A stretch of DNA of 64,000 nt, from assembly GCF_011947365.2 (NCBI RefSeq), contig NZ_JAAVSH020000001.1, positions 3,664,523-3,728,522 on the forward strand, written 5' to 3'. Origin of the DNA: an endosymbiont of Lamellibrachia barhami (lineage in GTDB: Bacteria > Pseudomonadota > Gammaproteobacteria > Chromatiales > Chromatiaceae). Positions 9,601-18,521 of this stretch are shown in pieces. A program made the position numbers and the translations under genes. Under the pieces are notes generated by a model. The model did no database searches and was not told the DNA's origin. It worked only from the letters and a program-made list of their open reading frames with translations. How positions within the stretch are numbered: position 1 is the stretch's first letter; each line of letters opens with the position of its first letter.

Positions 9601-10377
9601 CAACTCCTCTTCCAGTCGTTCGATTCCATCCAACCAGGCGATTGCCTGACCTTTTTGATCAACCTGTTGATTCAAACCGGCCTCCTGCAGAACCCTCTGC
9701 TCAAGGCCTGCTTTCAACTGCTGCTCATCCTCTTCACTCAGCAGTTGCATCCCGGCCAGTTCAGCCTGAAGGAGATCCAGTTTTTCACGCTCTTCAGAGT
9801 GTCGTTTATGAACCTGAATGGAGATCTGGCTGTAGATCTCTGTGCCGGTAATCTGTTCCAGAATGGGGGCGCGTTCGTCAGGAGCCGCCTGCAGAAAAGC
9901 CGCAAAGCCTCCCTGCGCAAGCAGCATGGAGCGGGTGAAGCGGTCGAAATCCATGCCGGTAACCGTTTCAATCTGATCGGCAACACCGCGGAGCTTTGCC
10001 TCAAGAATCCGGCCTGAATCAACATCCGCAATCTCATGTTTAGGCGCCTGCAACTCCCCGCCTGGTTTTTTTCGCGCCCTGTGCTGGCTCCAGTGACAAC
10101 GAAATCGTCCCGCCTGGGTTTCAAAGGTCACTTCGGCAAAACACTCACCCGTCTGCCGTGACATAATCTCATTCCCGCTCTTGGTGACCTTGTTGAGACG
10201 AGGCGTTCGGCCATAAAGCGCGAGACAGATAGCATCGAGGATCGTCGTTTTGCCCGCACCGGTCGGACCGGTTATGGCAAAGATGCCGTCGGATGAAAAA
10301 GCGGGGCATGCCAAGTCAATTGCCCATTCACCGGCAAGCGAGTTCAAGTTCTTAAAACGTACCTGCAGTATGCGCAT
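6700..10377 (-). CDS. sbcC: Exonuclease subunit SbcC (SMC-like ATPase)
   Basis: A 1225-residue partner of SbcD in the Mre11-Rad50-type nuclease, which cuts hairpins and protein-blocked DNA ends. The Walker A motif GPTGAGKT is at residues 37-44. Long coiled coils flank a zinc-hook CPLCG near residue 600. The ABC signature LSGGESFIVSLSLALGLS is near residue 1130, followed by the Walker B motif SLFLDEGFGTLD. Length and domain order are normal for the family. It starts 9 bases after the sbcD stop codon, so the two are translated from one message. Confidence 0.97.
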   Translation of the reverse strand: MRILQVRFKNLNSLAGEWAIDLACPAFSSDGIFAITGPTGAGKTTILDAICLALYGRTPRLNKVTKSGNEIMSRQTGECFAEVTFETQAGRFRCHWSQHRARKKPGGELQAPKHEIADVDSGRILEAKLRGVADQIETVTGMDFDRFTRSMLLAQGGFAAFLQAAPDERAPILEQITGTEIYSQISIQVHKRHSEEREKLDLLQAELAGMQLLSEEDEQQLKAGLEQRVLQEAGLNQQVDQKGQAIAWLDGIERLEEELNLLQEQKQDLKMRQEVFHPEGEKLERAMQALELAGDFASLSSLRREQETDQQRHKEYLLTLPEKEAEVRRAEETWKLTNEQLKQKRGEQKETLLVIGKVRVLDTKLREKEAPVRMAANVLRETEETLVALRARHSEGSQILDEQKVILKEVQKLLSESEADKGLVEQLARILSQFDRLRELDGNVRDKAGEVVSAETQKREASRLWSEQSKMLRGQNDALEVIQKKLLQQQNELTDILAEREVSLWRNLLSDLKERESLLRETGKSLHSLSESRISLGQLKNQYEKFTAEEGPLARQILEQTERFAVLERELLLLETQLSLLTRIQSFEEARQQLQDGEACPLCGAEEHPYAEGNIPATDETATELKRVREDLKQARDRLSGLQIKQAETRKDLQQNETLQQQVRDRISTEEQQIREGFRVLAVVEDGGDDPADALPGLQQENREKLEMTAKIVSAAERYEKEIASLRELIEETRETLDQSEQEIQGLLYKKHAAGQAVDGQKDGLDALRIQLQNAQEQTLQDLRGYGFQALATDALKPIQTELITRRDQWLDRQKQQNDLERHISNLELQTDHQATQINTSEAVLIEQREILRNLIREQDSLTRDRIALFADKNPDTEETRLFTSVEAAEKQLEESRQVFHLAAGEQGKLKAAIALIERTVLGRADQLKQSQEAFKIRLGQFDFTDEASYQAACLPEEERNNLMQQAQRLATEQTELNTRRRDRSSLLDIERKKQTTDQSRDQLKEALEALVNRRKSLQQEVGGMRQKLDDNENLRRKQQDRAKLIDAQKSECSRWGLLHELIGSADGKKYRNFAQGLTFEMMVGHANRQLQKMTDRYLLIRDDGQPLELNVVDNYQAGEIRSTKNLSGGESFIVSLSLALGLSQMASKNVRVDSLFLDEGFGTLDEEALDTALETLAGLQQDGKLIGVISHVSALKERIATQIEVMPQAGGRSTISGPGCGRVE

Positions 10378-10386
10378 TGTCCGTCT

Positions 10387-11616
10387 CTATTCTGCTCGGG
10401 TATCGGCTTGGTTGAGAACGGCGATCGTCTCCTGATAGGCCAGCAGAAGTTCAGGGCGCTGTGCTTCCGGCACCTCATGCGCCTCAAGACATCGTGCAAA
10501 GACATCATCGATATTCAGATCGTCGAGGGTTTCGTTATCGTGAATTCGGTTGAGCACCCGATCTATGATCCGGTTATTCTTCACCCGAAGAATCTCCAGA
10601 TTGGTCTCTGATATCGCGGTATCGAGTTGCTCACGCAGGTCACCGATCACTTCCCCGCCTTCATAGACGACCTCCAACCATGCCTGGTTTTGTGTTGCAG
10701 TCAGCGCCAGGATCCGGGCGGAGATGTCGTCCCAGTCACCTTGTATGCGCTCAAGCCGTTGGAAGACAGGTGTCTTGATCAGCGTCACCGTTGCTTCTCT
10801 GCCAGTGAACTCAACGAGGCAGACACTCTTCTCCTGGGTGGCTTCTCCAAAGCCCATCGGCAGCGGAGACCCGCTATAACGCATCACTTCTGAGGCATCG
10901 ATCTTCTGCGGGACGTGGAGGTGGCCCAACGCAAGATAGTCGATACATTCCGGGAAGATTCCCGAGGTCACATGGGCAAGTGAGCCGACATATAGCTCGC
11001 GGACACCATCGCCATCAACCGTTTGTCCTCCGGCGGCAAAGAGATGCCCCATGGCAATAATGGGAACCTCGATACCCAATGCGTTACGTTTCTGTTCAGC
11101 CAGGTCACACACCTCAGCATAGTGGGTGCGTATGCCCTCGATCAGTTTCTGTTCCTTGTCGTCAATGCTCTCACCGGCTTCCGCCACTCGAATATCGCGA
11201 TCCCTCAGGTAGGGCACTGCACAAACGATGAGTTCCGGGGAGTCGTCACGATTTTGCAGCAGCAGAACTTCTTCATCGCGGCTCTCTCCGATCGAGCCAA
11301 TGACGTGAACGTCAAGCGCGCGCAATAGTTCCTTGGGGGCATTCAGAAAAGAGGGAGAGTCGTGGTTACCCGCAATCACGATGACATGTCGGCAGGATGA
11401 GGCTGCCACACGACACAGGAACCGGTAATAGAGCGCCTGAGCTCGATTGCTCGGTGTGCTTGTATCGAAGACATCGCCGGCCACGAGCAGTGCATCCACC
11501 TGCTCTTGATCGATTTTCTCCGCCAGCCAGGAGAGAAACGCTGCGAACTCCTGGTAACGTTTTCGTCCATAAAGCGCCCGGCCGATATGCCAGTCTGATG
11601 TGTGGAGGATTTTCAT
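10387..11616 (-). CDS. sbcD: Exonuclease subunit SbcD (Mre11-like nuclease)
   Basis: A 409-residue calcineurin-like metallo-nuclease, the catalytic partner of SbcC. Metal-site motifs are in order: MKILHTSDWHIGR at the start, AGDVFD, IAGNHDSP, and ALGHLHVPQ. I chose the ATG at 11616 because it begins exactly at the conserved MKILHTSDWH and has a GAGG-type ribosome site; the frame is open for 20 further codons upstream, which look non-conserved. It is the first gene of the sbcDC operon. Confidence 0.95.
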   Translation of the reverse strand: MKILHTSDWHIGRALYGRKRYQEFAAFLSWLAEKIDQEQVDALLVAGDVFDTSTPSNRAQALYYRFLCRVAASSCRHVIVIAGNHDSPSFLNAPKELLRALDVHVIGSIGESRDEEVLLLQNRDDSPELIVCAVPYLRDRDIRVAEAGESIDDKEQKLIEGIRTHYAEVCDLAEQKRNALGIEVPIIAMGHLFAAGGQTVDGDGVRELYVGSLAHVTSGIFPECIDYLALGHLHVPQKIDASEVMRYSGSPLPMGFGEATQEKSVCLVEFTGREATVTLIKTPVFQRLERIQGDWDDISARILALTATQNQAWLEVVYEGGEVIGDLREQLDTAISETNLEILRVKNNRIIDRVLNRIHDNETLDDLNIDDVFARCLEAHEVPEAQRPELLLAYQETIAVLNQADTRAE

Positions 11617-12036
11617 ACCCTCGCCCACCCCACAAGTTTCATTCCATTGCCTCACCACAAAGACGAGCCAGCTCATCTCTCAATATGATGGAAAAATGGT
11701 ACTCCACCACTGAGTGTTTATCGATACGCGGGAATCGGTATTTTACCTGTTCGGCCAGCTGAATGGCTTTTAGGCTTCGATGTGCTCACAAAATGTAGCA
11801 CATTCCACCAGGACTTCAGCTCGCTTTCCTGCTGTTATTGTCGCATTTACTTGGGGTGGTTCAACCCAGGACATCAGACCTCACGGGTGACTTAAAGCAT
11901 GGCGTCCTGATTTGGAAGGAAACGATCATGGGAATCTATCCCGGTGCCGAACCGGTGTATCTGGCGCAAGCCCGGGTGGCAGCGCCAAACCAGCAGATCT
12001 AATCTGCTGGTCGGCACTACAAAATAGAACAAGTTA
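11617..12036. other. Intergenic region upstream of sbcD
   Basis: A 420-base stretch without a supported gene. It must hold the sbcD promoter. One tiny + strand frame (11928-12002, 24 codons, with AAGGAA ahead of its ATG) is noted only because of its ribosome-site-like spacing; I cannot support it as a gene. A hairpin at 11990-12010 probably ends the neighbouring secreted-protein gene. Confidence 0.4.
11990..12010 (-). terminator. Hairpin after the secreted hypothetical gene
   Basis: A perfect 9-base stem, CCAGCAGAT with ATCTGCTGG, and a 3-base loop lie 26 bases past the stop codon at 12037. On the minus strand a short TTT follows. It looks like a modest factor-independent terminator. Confidence 0.5.
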
Positions 12037-12594
12037 CTAGCAGATAGCGCCCGTGCTGCACCCATTGGCAGGTACCGCTGCCAGTAACGCACGAACCAAT
12101 GCGGGCGGCAACGGGCGGGAGAATTCATCCATATCGATTGTGATCTGTGACGTCACGACTCGTGCAGGATTCACATAAATCTCACCTTCTGCCTTGATGG
12201 TAACTGTGCCTTTTTGATCAGAGAATGGTGCCCGCAAAACCACACTGTTTTTGCCAAGCAGATGGATATCATTCGACAGTTCCAGCTGAATATTCTCATA
12301 CTTTCCGACAGAAATCATACGTCCATCAAGGCGTTGAACTGTCGAAGCAAGAAGATCGAGTTGGACAAGCTTTCCAGCCTTATTCTCATACAAAACCTGC
12401 TGTCGGCCTTGGGCATCTATTCCAGTGATCTTTCTTACCTGGACGAGCACTGTGACTTCCCTGCTCAGTAAGGCATTGTTTATGAGATCACTAATACTGT
12501 ATTGCTTAGCGGATTGTGCAGAATCAGCTGATGCTGCTGATACCAGCAGAATTGAAGCAGCACACACGCGCAACATATATTTGATCAGGGACAT
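12037..12594 (-). CDS. Secreted hypothetical protein
   Basis: A 185-residue protein with a signal peptide (about residues 1-24, ending SAASADS). The mature part is mostly beta-type and ends in a short segment with two Cys (NGCSTGAIC). I do not recognise a family. It is transcribed away from the fumarate reductase-type gene at 13176, so the 581 bases between them are a divergent promoter region. Confidence 0.65.
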   Translation of the reverse strand: MSLIKYMLRVCAASILLVSAASADSAQSAKQYSISDLINNALLSREVTVLVQVRKITGIDAQGRQQVLYENKAGKLVQLDLLASTVQRLDGRMISVGKYENIQLELSNDIHLLGKNSVVLRAPFSDQKGTVTIKAEGEIYVNPARVVTSQITIDMDEFSRPLPPALVRALLAAVPANGCSTGAIC

Positions 12595-13175
12595 ACTTAT
12601 TATCCTCCAATAGCTGTTTTCTTTAGTAGGCCAGTAAATCTGTGGCCTTTCGGCATCAGGATACGTTTTGGGAAAAATATCCTAATCACCAAGCTAGTGC
12701 AGGTTTCTTAAGAGGGGATTAAAGGTTATTCCTCGAAGGCATTTTTGCCAACTCCGTCACAGTACAGGAAACATGCCTTATGCATCGATGAGCATTCATA
12801 TGCACCTGCCCCTGGCATCTCGATGAGTTGGGAAGAATCAAATCAATAATTACCTCTGAAAAACGTAAGGGAGCAGTAGATTGGCGCAGAATCAGAGCTG
12901 GACTATGGGCAGCGCGATTGGGCCGGTGGCGCGCCATAGAAGCCTATTCTCCAGATTCCTGGCGATTGGCTTTGAACAAATTTTGTATTTGCACGAACTG
13001 TAGTGTTAGCATCGACCTTCAAGAAACCTGGAGGTTACTGTGGAAATCCTGTCGGCCATGCCGTTCGGGATAGCCGCAAGGCAGAAGTTGGATGAGTGGG
13101 TGTCCGGATACCCCAGAGCGGGATCCGGAATCGGGCCGAACGGCTTGAATGATAGGCACAGGCGGAGAAATCCCT
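12595..13175. other. Divergent intergenic region ahead of the rTCA supercluster
   Basis: This 581-base region separates a minus-strand secreted protein from the + strand carbon-fixation cluster and should carry the cluster's main promoter. I cannot name a reliable promoter. A possible leader frame starts with GTG at 13040 behind GGAGG (13032-13036) and runs to 13204, overlapping the start of the first cluster gene. Its 54-residue product matches nothing I recognise, so it is only a candidate. Confidence 0.4.
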
Positions 13176-13922
13176 ATGAGTGGCGATCAGCAAAACGAAA
13201 CCGATGACAAGAATAAGGCTGTGAGCGATACCGGCAAGCCCGAGCAACCTCAGGCGCGCATGGTGACAGTTTCCATCATGGGCAAACCCGCCCTGGTTCC
13301 CGATGACTCCACGATCATGCGGGCCATCGAGTACAGTGGCCAGCAGATCATCCGCGGAGCGGGCTGCCGCGAAGGCTTCTGCGGCGCCTGCGGCACTATC
13401 TACCGACTGCCCGGAGACTACCGGATTCATACCGGCCTTGCCTGCACCACCCTGGTCCAGGAGGGGATGGCACTCTCTCAGATACCATCCGTACCCCTTG
13501 AGAAAGCGGTCTATGACCTGGAAACGCTCACTCCTGACGTTGACACCATAAAAGCACTCTATCCTGTCGTCTTCCGTTGCGTGGCCTGCGGCACCTGCAC
13601 CAAGGCCTGCCCACAGGGACTTCAGGTCATGGATTACATCCAGTCCGCCATGCGCGGTGACATTGCCGAACTCATGGAACTCTCATATGAGTGTGTGGGC
13701 TGTGGGCTGTGCGCCCTGCGCTGCCCTTCCGAGATCATCCAGCACAAGGTCGCCATTCTCGGCAAGCGCCTCTATGGACGCTATCTGCGCAAGGAGAGTA
13801 AAGAACTCGACATCCGCATCCGGCAGGTAAAGAACCACGAGTACGATGGCGAGTATGCCGAATTGATGTCCCTTGACAGGGAGGCTCTCAGCGAGCGCTA
13901 TTACGCGAGAGATACGGAGTAG
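13176..13922 (+). CDS. Fumarate reductase/succinate dehydrogenase-type iron-sulfur subunit
   Basis: A 248-residue protein. The first half is a [2Fe-2S] ferredoxin domain (CREGFCGACG, Cys 64, 69 and 72, plus a later Cys in GLACTTLV). The second half is a two-cluster domain (CVACGTCTKACP and CVGCGLCALRCP). It should pass electrons to the flavin subunit that follows at 14026. It resembles the FeS part of soluble thiol- or NADH-linked fumarate reductases rather than membrane Sdh; no membrane anchor gene is nearby. I chose the ATG at 13176 (GGAGAAA ahead of it) over 13149. The first 28 residues are polar and variable. Confidence 0.85.
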   Translation: MSGDQQNETDDKNKAVSDTGKPEQPQARMVTVSIMGKPALVPDDSTIMRAIEYSGQQIIRGAGCREGFCGACGTIYRLPGDYRIHTGLACTTLVQEGMALSQIPSVPLEKAVYDLETLTPDVDTIKALYPVVFRCVACGTCTKACPQGLQVMDYIQSAMRGDIAELMELSYECVGCGLCALRCPSEIIQHKVAILGKRLYGRYLRKESKELDIRIRQVKNHEYDGEYAELMSLDREALSERYYARDTE

Positions 13923-14025
13923 CACGGCCTCCCTGCAGGATTAGGGAAGGTAAGACAACACCACTTTCGGGGCGCTTGAAGGGGCAGTTTCTTAGCGACA
14001 ACGAGCGTGCTTTCGGAGGAAATGA

Positions 14026-15759
14026 ATGTATCCGGATTATCTAAAAGATTCGCTTGAAAAGGTGAATCAGACTCGATCCAAAAGGCTGGAGCTGGCGAAG
14101 AGCGACAAGCCGGTCTATCCACCGATGAATGCGGCGGAACGGGAGGACGTGCTCTCCAAGTTCCACCCCGATTCCGCGTCCGCCGCACGCAGTCACATCC
14201 GCATCGGCCCCAACAAAGGTGAGCAACTCACCACTGAGATCACCGATCTGCTCGAAGCCCATTCGATGCTCGACCCGAAGCGGATGGAGGAGAGTCTCGC
14301 CAACCCCGATTACGAGACCGATATGCTGATCATCGGTGGTGGCGGCGCTGGCTGTTGGGCCGCTATCACTGCCATTAAAAACGGCATCAAACCGATGATC
14401 GCCACCAAGCTGCGCCTGGGTGACGCCAACTCCATGATGTCCGAGGGCGGCATGCAGGCCGCCGTTACACCACAGGATTCGCCCACCCGGCACTATCTGG
14501 ACGCCATTGGCGGCGGTCATTTTGACAACAAGCCCGAACTGGTTCGCGCACTGACCGAGGATGGCCCGGAGGTCGTCAGGGAACTGGAGAATCTGGGTGT
14601 CATGTGGGACAAGATGGAGGACGGTTCGCTCCAGGTCCTGCATGGCGGCGGCACCTCGCACAAACGCATGGTCTCCTGCCGCGACTACATCGGCGCCGTC
14701 ATCATGCGTACCCTGATGGACGAGGTGGAGAACCACCCGGACGAGATCAGCGTGCGTGAATTCGAGCCGGCCATCGAGCTGCTGCTGGACGACAAGGGTC
14801 AATGCGCCGGCGCCGTCCTCTACAATCTGGACACCGAGCAGTTCATGGTGGTCAGGGCCAAGACAACGGTGATCACCACCGGCGGCTTCGGACGGCTGCA
14901 TATCCGCGGTTTTGCCACCACCAACCACTATGGCGCCACCGGCGATGGACTGGTAATGGCCTATCGCGCCGGCGCCAACCTCAAATTCATGGATTCGGTC
15001 CAGTACCATCCCACCGGCGCTATTTACCCAGAGCAGATCGCCGGCTTCCTGATTACAGAGAAGATCCGCGGCGCCGGGGGCCAGCCACTGAACAAGGACG
15101 GCTAACTCTTCGTCTTCCCGCGTGAACCCCGAGACGTGGAGAGCGCCGCCATCATCCGCGAATGCAGCGACGTGCGGAACATGGGTGTCGATACCGCCTA
15201 CGGTCGCAGCGGAGTGTGGCTGGACTCGCCACTCATCGACATGATCCATGGCGAGGGTTACACCAGGCATCAGTTCCCCGGCATGTGCCGGGCGTTCGAC
15301 AACTACGACATCGATATCGTCAAGCAGCCGATGCTGATCTATCCCTCGCTCCACTATCAGAACGGCGGCATCGAGATCAACGAACGTTGCGAGAGCAATA
15401 TTCCGGGCCTGTTCATCGCCGGCGAGGCGTCGGGCGGCGTCCACGGCCGCAACCGCCTGATGGGTAATTCGGTGCTCGACTATAACGTCTTCGGCCGCCG
15501 CGTCGGCAAGCAGGCCAGCGAGTACGCCAAGTCGGTAAAACTCGGCAAACTCAGCCTGGAGCATGTCACCGCCTACGCCGGAGAGATGACTGACCAGGGC
15601 ATCGACAGCGATCTGATCTCGCCGGTGATCCTGCCCTCCTATACGCCAGAGGACGTCAGGCTGCATCAACTGGCCCGCCTCGGCAATATTCCGGCGCGCC
15701 ACTCCATACTGCGCAGCCGGATCGGTTGTGGTTGTGGCAATGGGAAGGAAGGCAAGTGA
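14026..15759 (+). pseudogene. Fumarate reductase-type flavoprotein subunit with an in-frame stop
   Basis: The frame encodes a 577-codon FAD protein of the FrdA/SdhA type but has a TAA at 15103-15105. Before it lie the FAD site DMLIIGGGGAGCWAA (about residues 99-113), the LRLGDANSMMSEGG segment and the substrate region [15 protein letters not shown] with QYHPTG. After it the same frame continues with EASGGVHGRNRLMGNS and the family C-terminus. Family members read Gly-Glu-Leu-Phe at the stop, so a GAA to TAA change explains it. The gene is adjacent to its FeS subunit and to HdrC/HdrB. It could be a true nonsense mutation or a sequence error; the frame is otherwise intact. Confidence 0.85.
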
Positions 15760-15808
15760 GCGGTTTTCACGTTCTCCCCTGGTTACTTCCTGACGCAGGA
15801 GCTACCTC

Positions 15809-16216
15809 ATGATGGTGTTCGTCTCAAGAGACAAGATCAACAGCGGGTTCACTGCGAAGGTTCAGCGGCTCGCAGACCAGAACCTGATGGCCTGCTACCA
15901 GTGTGGAAAGTGTTCCGCCGGCTGTCCCATGGCCGCCTATATGGATATCCCACCGAACCAGATGATCCGGCTGGCGCAACTGGGAATGGAGGAGGATCTG
16001 CTCAACTGCGAGGCAATCTGGCTCTGTGTCTCCTGCATGACCTGCAATATGCGCTGTCCAAAAGGGGTTCGGATCGCCGAATTGATCGAGTCCATGCGCC
16101 AGATAAAGCTGCGCGCGCGGCAGGACCACCTGCAAGTGGAGAAGATTTCCGCAGCGGATCTGCGCGCCATCCCGCCCATTGCCCTCATCGGCAGTATGAG
16201 AAAGTTCACCTCATGA
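15809..16216 (+). CDS. hdrC: HdrC-like iron-sulfur subunit
   Basis: A 135-residue protein with two [4Fe-4S] motifs, CYQCGKCSAGCP (about residues 30-41) and CVSCMTCNMRCP (about residues 73-84). This is the pattern and size of heterodisulfide reductase subunit C. In the family it connects the HdrA flavin to the HdrB disulfide site. Its stop overlaps the hdrB start (ATGA at 16213-16216), so the two are co-translated. Placed right behind the fumarate reductase-type pair, it may link the two complexes. Confidence 0.9.
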   Translation: MMVFVSRDKINSGFTAKVQRLADQNLMACYQCGKCSAGCPMAAYMDIPPNQMIRLAQLGMEEDLLNCEAIWLCVSCMTCNMRCPKGVRIAELIESMRQIKLRARQDHLQVEKISAADLRAIPPIALIGSMRKFTS

Positions 16217-17091
16217 AGCTCAGCTATTTTCCCGGTTGTACGCTCAAGAACCATGCCCGGAATTTCGAGGATTCCACCCTCTACGCGATGGATAAGCTTG
16301 GGGTGGAAGCGGTGGAGTTGGATCGCTGGAACTGCTGTGGCACCGTCTACTCTCTCTCTGCGGACGATCTGATGCGTCAGGTGGCGCCGATCCGCAACCT
16401 GCTGCGCACCCGTGAACGGGGAGACTCGCAGCTCATGACCGGTTGCTCCATGTGTTTCAACACGCTCAAACGGGCCAACCACCGCGCCCGCGCCAATAAG
16501 GAGGATCTGGCTCGCATGAACGATTTCATGTATGACGAGCCGGTCGATTACGCAGGGGATGTCGATGTCCTGCATGTCCTGGAGGTGGTGCGCGATCAGA
16601 TCGGATTCGATGCCATTCGCGAGCGGGTGGTCAAACCCCTCGAAGGCCTGCGTGTGGCCTGCTACTACGGCTGTATGCTGGTGCGGCCCAACGAGGCGGC
16701 GATCGACGATGCAGATAATCCCAGGGTGCTTGAGGACCTGATCACTGTCCTGGGTGGCGAGCCGGTGGATTTCAGCCATAAGACCGAGTGTTGCGGCGCC
16801 CACCAGACCGTCGACAAGCCTGAAATCATCGCCGACAAGACTTACGAGATCCTGGGCGCTGCGAAGGCGCAGGGTGCGGACACGGTGGCGGTAAGCTGTC
16901 CCCTGTGCGCCTTCAATCTGGATCACCGCCAGGAGACAACCCTGAAAATCCATGCCGATTTCCATACCATGCCGGTCGTCTATTTCTCGCAGCTGATGGC
17001 TATTGCCCTCGGAGGGTCCGAGTCGGTACTGAGGCTGGATCTCCATCACACGCCTCCCGGTCCCCTGCTGACCGGGAAAGGTCTGCTCTGA
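16213..17091 (+). CDS. hdrB: HdrB-like catalytic subunit
   Basis: A 292-residue protein with the two CCG domains of heterodisulfide reductase subunit B. The first has FPGCTLKNHARNFE, WNCCGTVY and TGCSMCFNT; the second has CYYGCMLVRP, TECCGAHQ and SCPLCAFNLD. These bind the noncubane [4Fe-4S] pair that reduces disulfides in methanogens. In bacteria the disulfide is often DsrC or another protein thiol. The start overlaps hdrC; a much longer upstream frame exists but is hdrC in another frame. A fumarate-linked role is inferred from position only. Confidence 0.92.
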   Translation: MKLSYFPGCTLKNHARNFEDSTLYAMDKLGVEAVELDRWNCCGTVYSLSADDLMRQVAPIRNLLRTRERGDSQLMTGCSMCFNTLKRANHRARANKEDLARMNDFMYDEPVDYAGDVDVLHVLEVVRDQIGFDAIRERVVKPLEGLRVACYYGCMLVRPNEAAIDDADNPRVLEDLITVLGGEPVDFSHKTECCGAHQTVDKPEIIADKTYEILGAAKAQGADTVAVSCPLCAFNLDHRQETTLKIHADFHTMPVVYFSQLMAIALGGSESVLRLDLHHTPPGPLLTGKGLL

Positions 17092-17101
17092 GGGAAACAG
17101 G

Positions 17102-17362
17102 ATGGCATTCGGCAAAATCAAACAAATCACCGGCGTTGTCACCATCAACAAGGCCTGGTGCAAGGGTTGCGGTTTCTGCGTCAATTATTGCCCAACCGAT
17201 GCCCTTGCCATGTCATCCGAATATAACGCCAAGGGATATCATCCCCCGTACATCAAATCGCCGGACGATTGCAGAGATTGTGATTTCTGCCAGACGATCT
17301 GTCCGGAATTCGCCATTTACGTCACCCGCAAGGCGGAGACAGAGGAGAATGAGAATGCGTAA
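17102..17362 (+). CDS. korD: 2-oxoglutarate:ferredoxin oxidoreductase, delta (ferredoxin) subunit
   Basis: An 86-residue two-cluster ferredoxin (CKGCGFCVNYCP and CRDCDFCQTICP). Its size and position ahead of korA match the delta subunit of 2-oxoacid:ferredoxin oxidoreductases. It should carry electrons between the external ferredoxin and the KorAB active site. The stop overlaps the korA start by 8 bases. It starts 10 bases after hdrB. Confidence 0.9.
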   Translation: MAFGKIKQITGVVTINKAWCKGCGFCVNYCPTDALAMSSEYNAKGYHPPYIKSPDDCRDCDFCQTICPEFAIYVTRKAETEENENA

Positions 17363-18521
17363 GACTGCCGCCGATCCGAAAGGTGTACTCGAGGGCTCTC
17401 ACTTCCTCGACGGCGATCACGCAATTGCCGAGGGGGCATTGGCGGCCGGATGCCGCTTCTTTGCCGGTTATCCGATCACGCCGTCGACCGAGACGGCCGA
17501 ACGCTTCGCCGAGCGTTGTCCTGCTGCTGGCGGCATGTTCATCCAGATGGAGGATGAGATTGCGTCCATCGCTGCCCTGATTGGCGGCGCCTGGGGTGGA
17601 CAGAAGGTGATGACAGTGACCTCTGGTCCTGGCCTTTCACTGATGATGGAGAATCTTGGCCTGGCGGTCATGACGGAGACCCCCATGGTGATCGCCGATG
17701 TACAGCGCGCCGGCCCCTCCACCGGCCTGCCGACGCTCCCCGCCCAGCAGGATATGATGCAGATACGCTGGGGATCTCACGGCGACTACCGGATTATCGC
17801 CCTCTGCCCGGATTCGCCCCAAGAGTGTTTCGACCTGACGGTAGAGGCGTTCAATCTGTCGGAGACCTATCGGGTTCCGGTCTTCATCATGGCCGATGAG
17901 ACCGTTGGCCATATGCACGAGAAGGTCGTCATCCCACCCGCTTCGGAGATCGAGGTGGTGGAGCGCAACTGGTATGAGGGTCCCAAGGCGGATTACCGTC
18001 CCTACAAGTTCACCGGCAAGGATGTTGCCCCCATGGTCAAGGCGGGTGACGGTTACCGCTTCCACATCACCGGCCTCACCCATGACGAGCGCGGCTATCC
18101 AAGCCTGACCGTGGAGCAGAACGAAAAGGTCGTCACCCACCTGATCGAGAAGATCGACTCCAACGCAGACAAGATCATCCAGCTCGATGAGAGTGAGGTG
18201 GAGGGTGCAGATGTCGTTGTCGTCTCCTACGGCATCACCTCGCGGATCGTCTCCCGTGCGGTACAGTTGGCGCGCGAGGCCGGCATCAAGACGGGGTCGA
18301 TGCGGCTTATCACCATCTGGCCCTTCGCGGAGAAGAGAATCGAGGAGCTGGCCGGCAAGGTGAAGGCTATCGTTGTTCCGGAAATCAATTACGGTCAGAT
18401 GGTGAGGGAGATCGAACGCAGTGCGGCCGGCAGGTGCCGGGTCGTCAGTGTTCCCCATTGCGGTGGCGCGGTGCATGATCCCGACGTCATCCTTGACGCC
18501 ATCAAGGAGGCCAGCAAATGA
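17355..18521 (+). CDS. korA: 2-oxoglutarate:ferredoxin oxidoreductase, alpha subunit
   Basis: A 388-residue subunit of the enzyme that carboxylates succinyl-CoA to 2-oxoglutarate with reduced ferredoxin, a key reductive TCA step. The hallmark is GYPITPSTETAERFAE near residue 37. The core carries VTSGPGLSLMMENLGLA, and the end has the QMVREIERS segment typical of KorA. I chose ATG 17355, inside the end of korD, because homology begins there; the open frame extends far upstream into hdrB sequence. KOR rather than a pyruvate or isovalerate enzyme is favoured by the surrounding genes. Confidence 0.92.
   Translation: MRKTAADPKGVLEGSHFLDGDHAIAEGALAAGCRFFAGYPITPSTETAERFAERCPAAGGMFIQMEDEIASIAALIGGAWGGQKVMTVTSGPGLSLMMENLGLAVMTETPMVIADVQRAGPSTGLPTLPAQQDMMQIRWGSHGDYRIIALCPDSPQECFDLTVEAFNLSETYRVPVFIMADETVGHMHEKVVIPPASEIEVVERNWYEGPKADYRPYKFTGKDVAPMVKAGDGYRFHITGLTHDERGYPSLTVEQNEKVVTHLIEKIDSNADKIIQLDESEVEGADVVVVSYGITSRIVSRAVQLAREAGIKTGSMRLITIWPFAEKRIEELAGKVKAIVVPEINYGQMVREIERSAAGRCRVVSVPHCGGAVHDPDVILDAIKEASK

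Noticed and set aside
11928-12002. 24-codon + strand frame with AAGGAA ahead of ATG
   Set aside because: Too short and without any recognisable context; it overlaps the hairpin after the neighbouring gene.
15103-15105. Recoded stop codon (selenocysteine or pyrrolysine) in the flavoprotein
   Set aside because: The codon is TAA, whereas selenocysteine uses TGA and pyrrolysine TAG, and the family has Glu there.
14041-15702. 553-codon minus-strand ORF opposite the fumarate reductase flavoprotein
   Set aside because: It is the antisense of a clearly conserved gene in a GC-rich region, has no recognisable domain and low-complexity His/Val/Asp runs.
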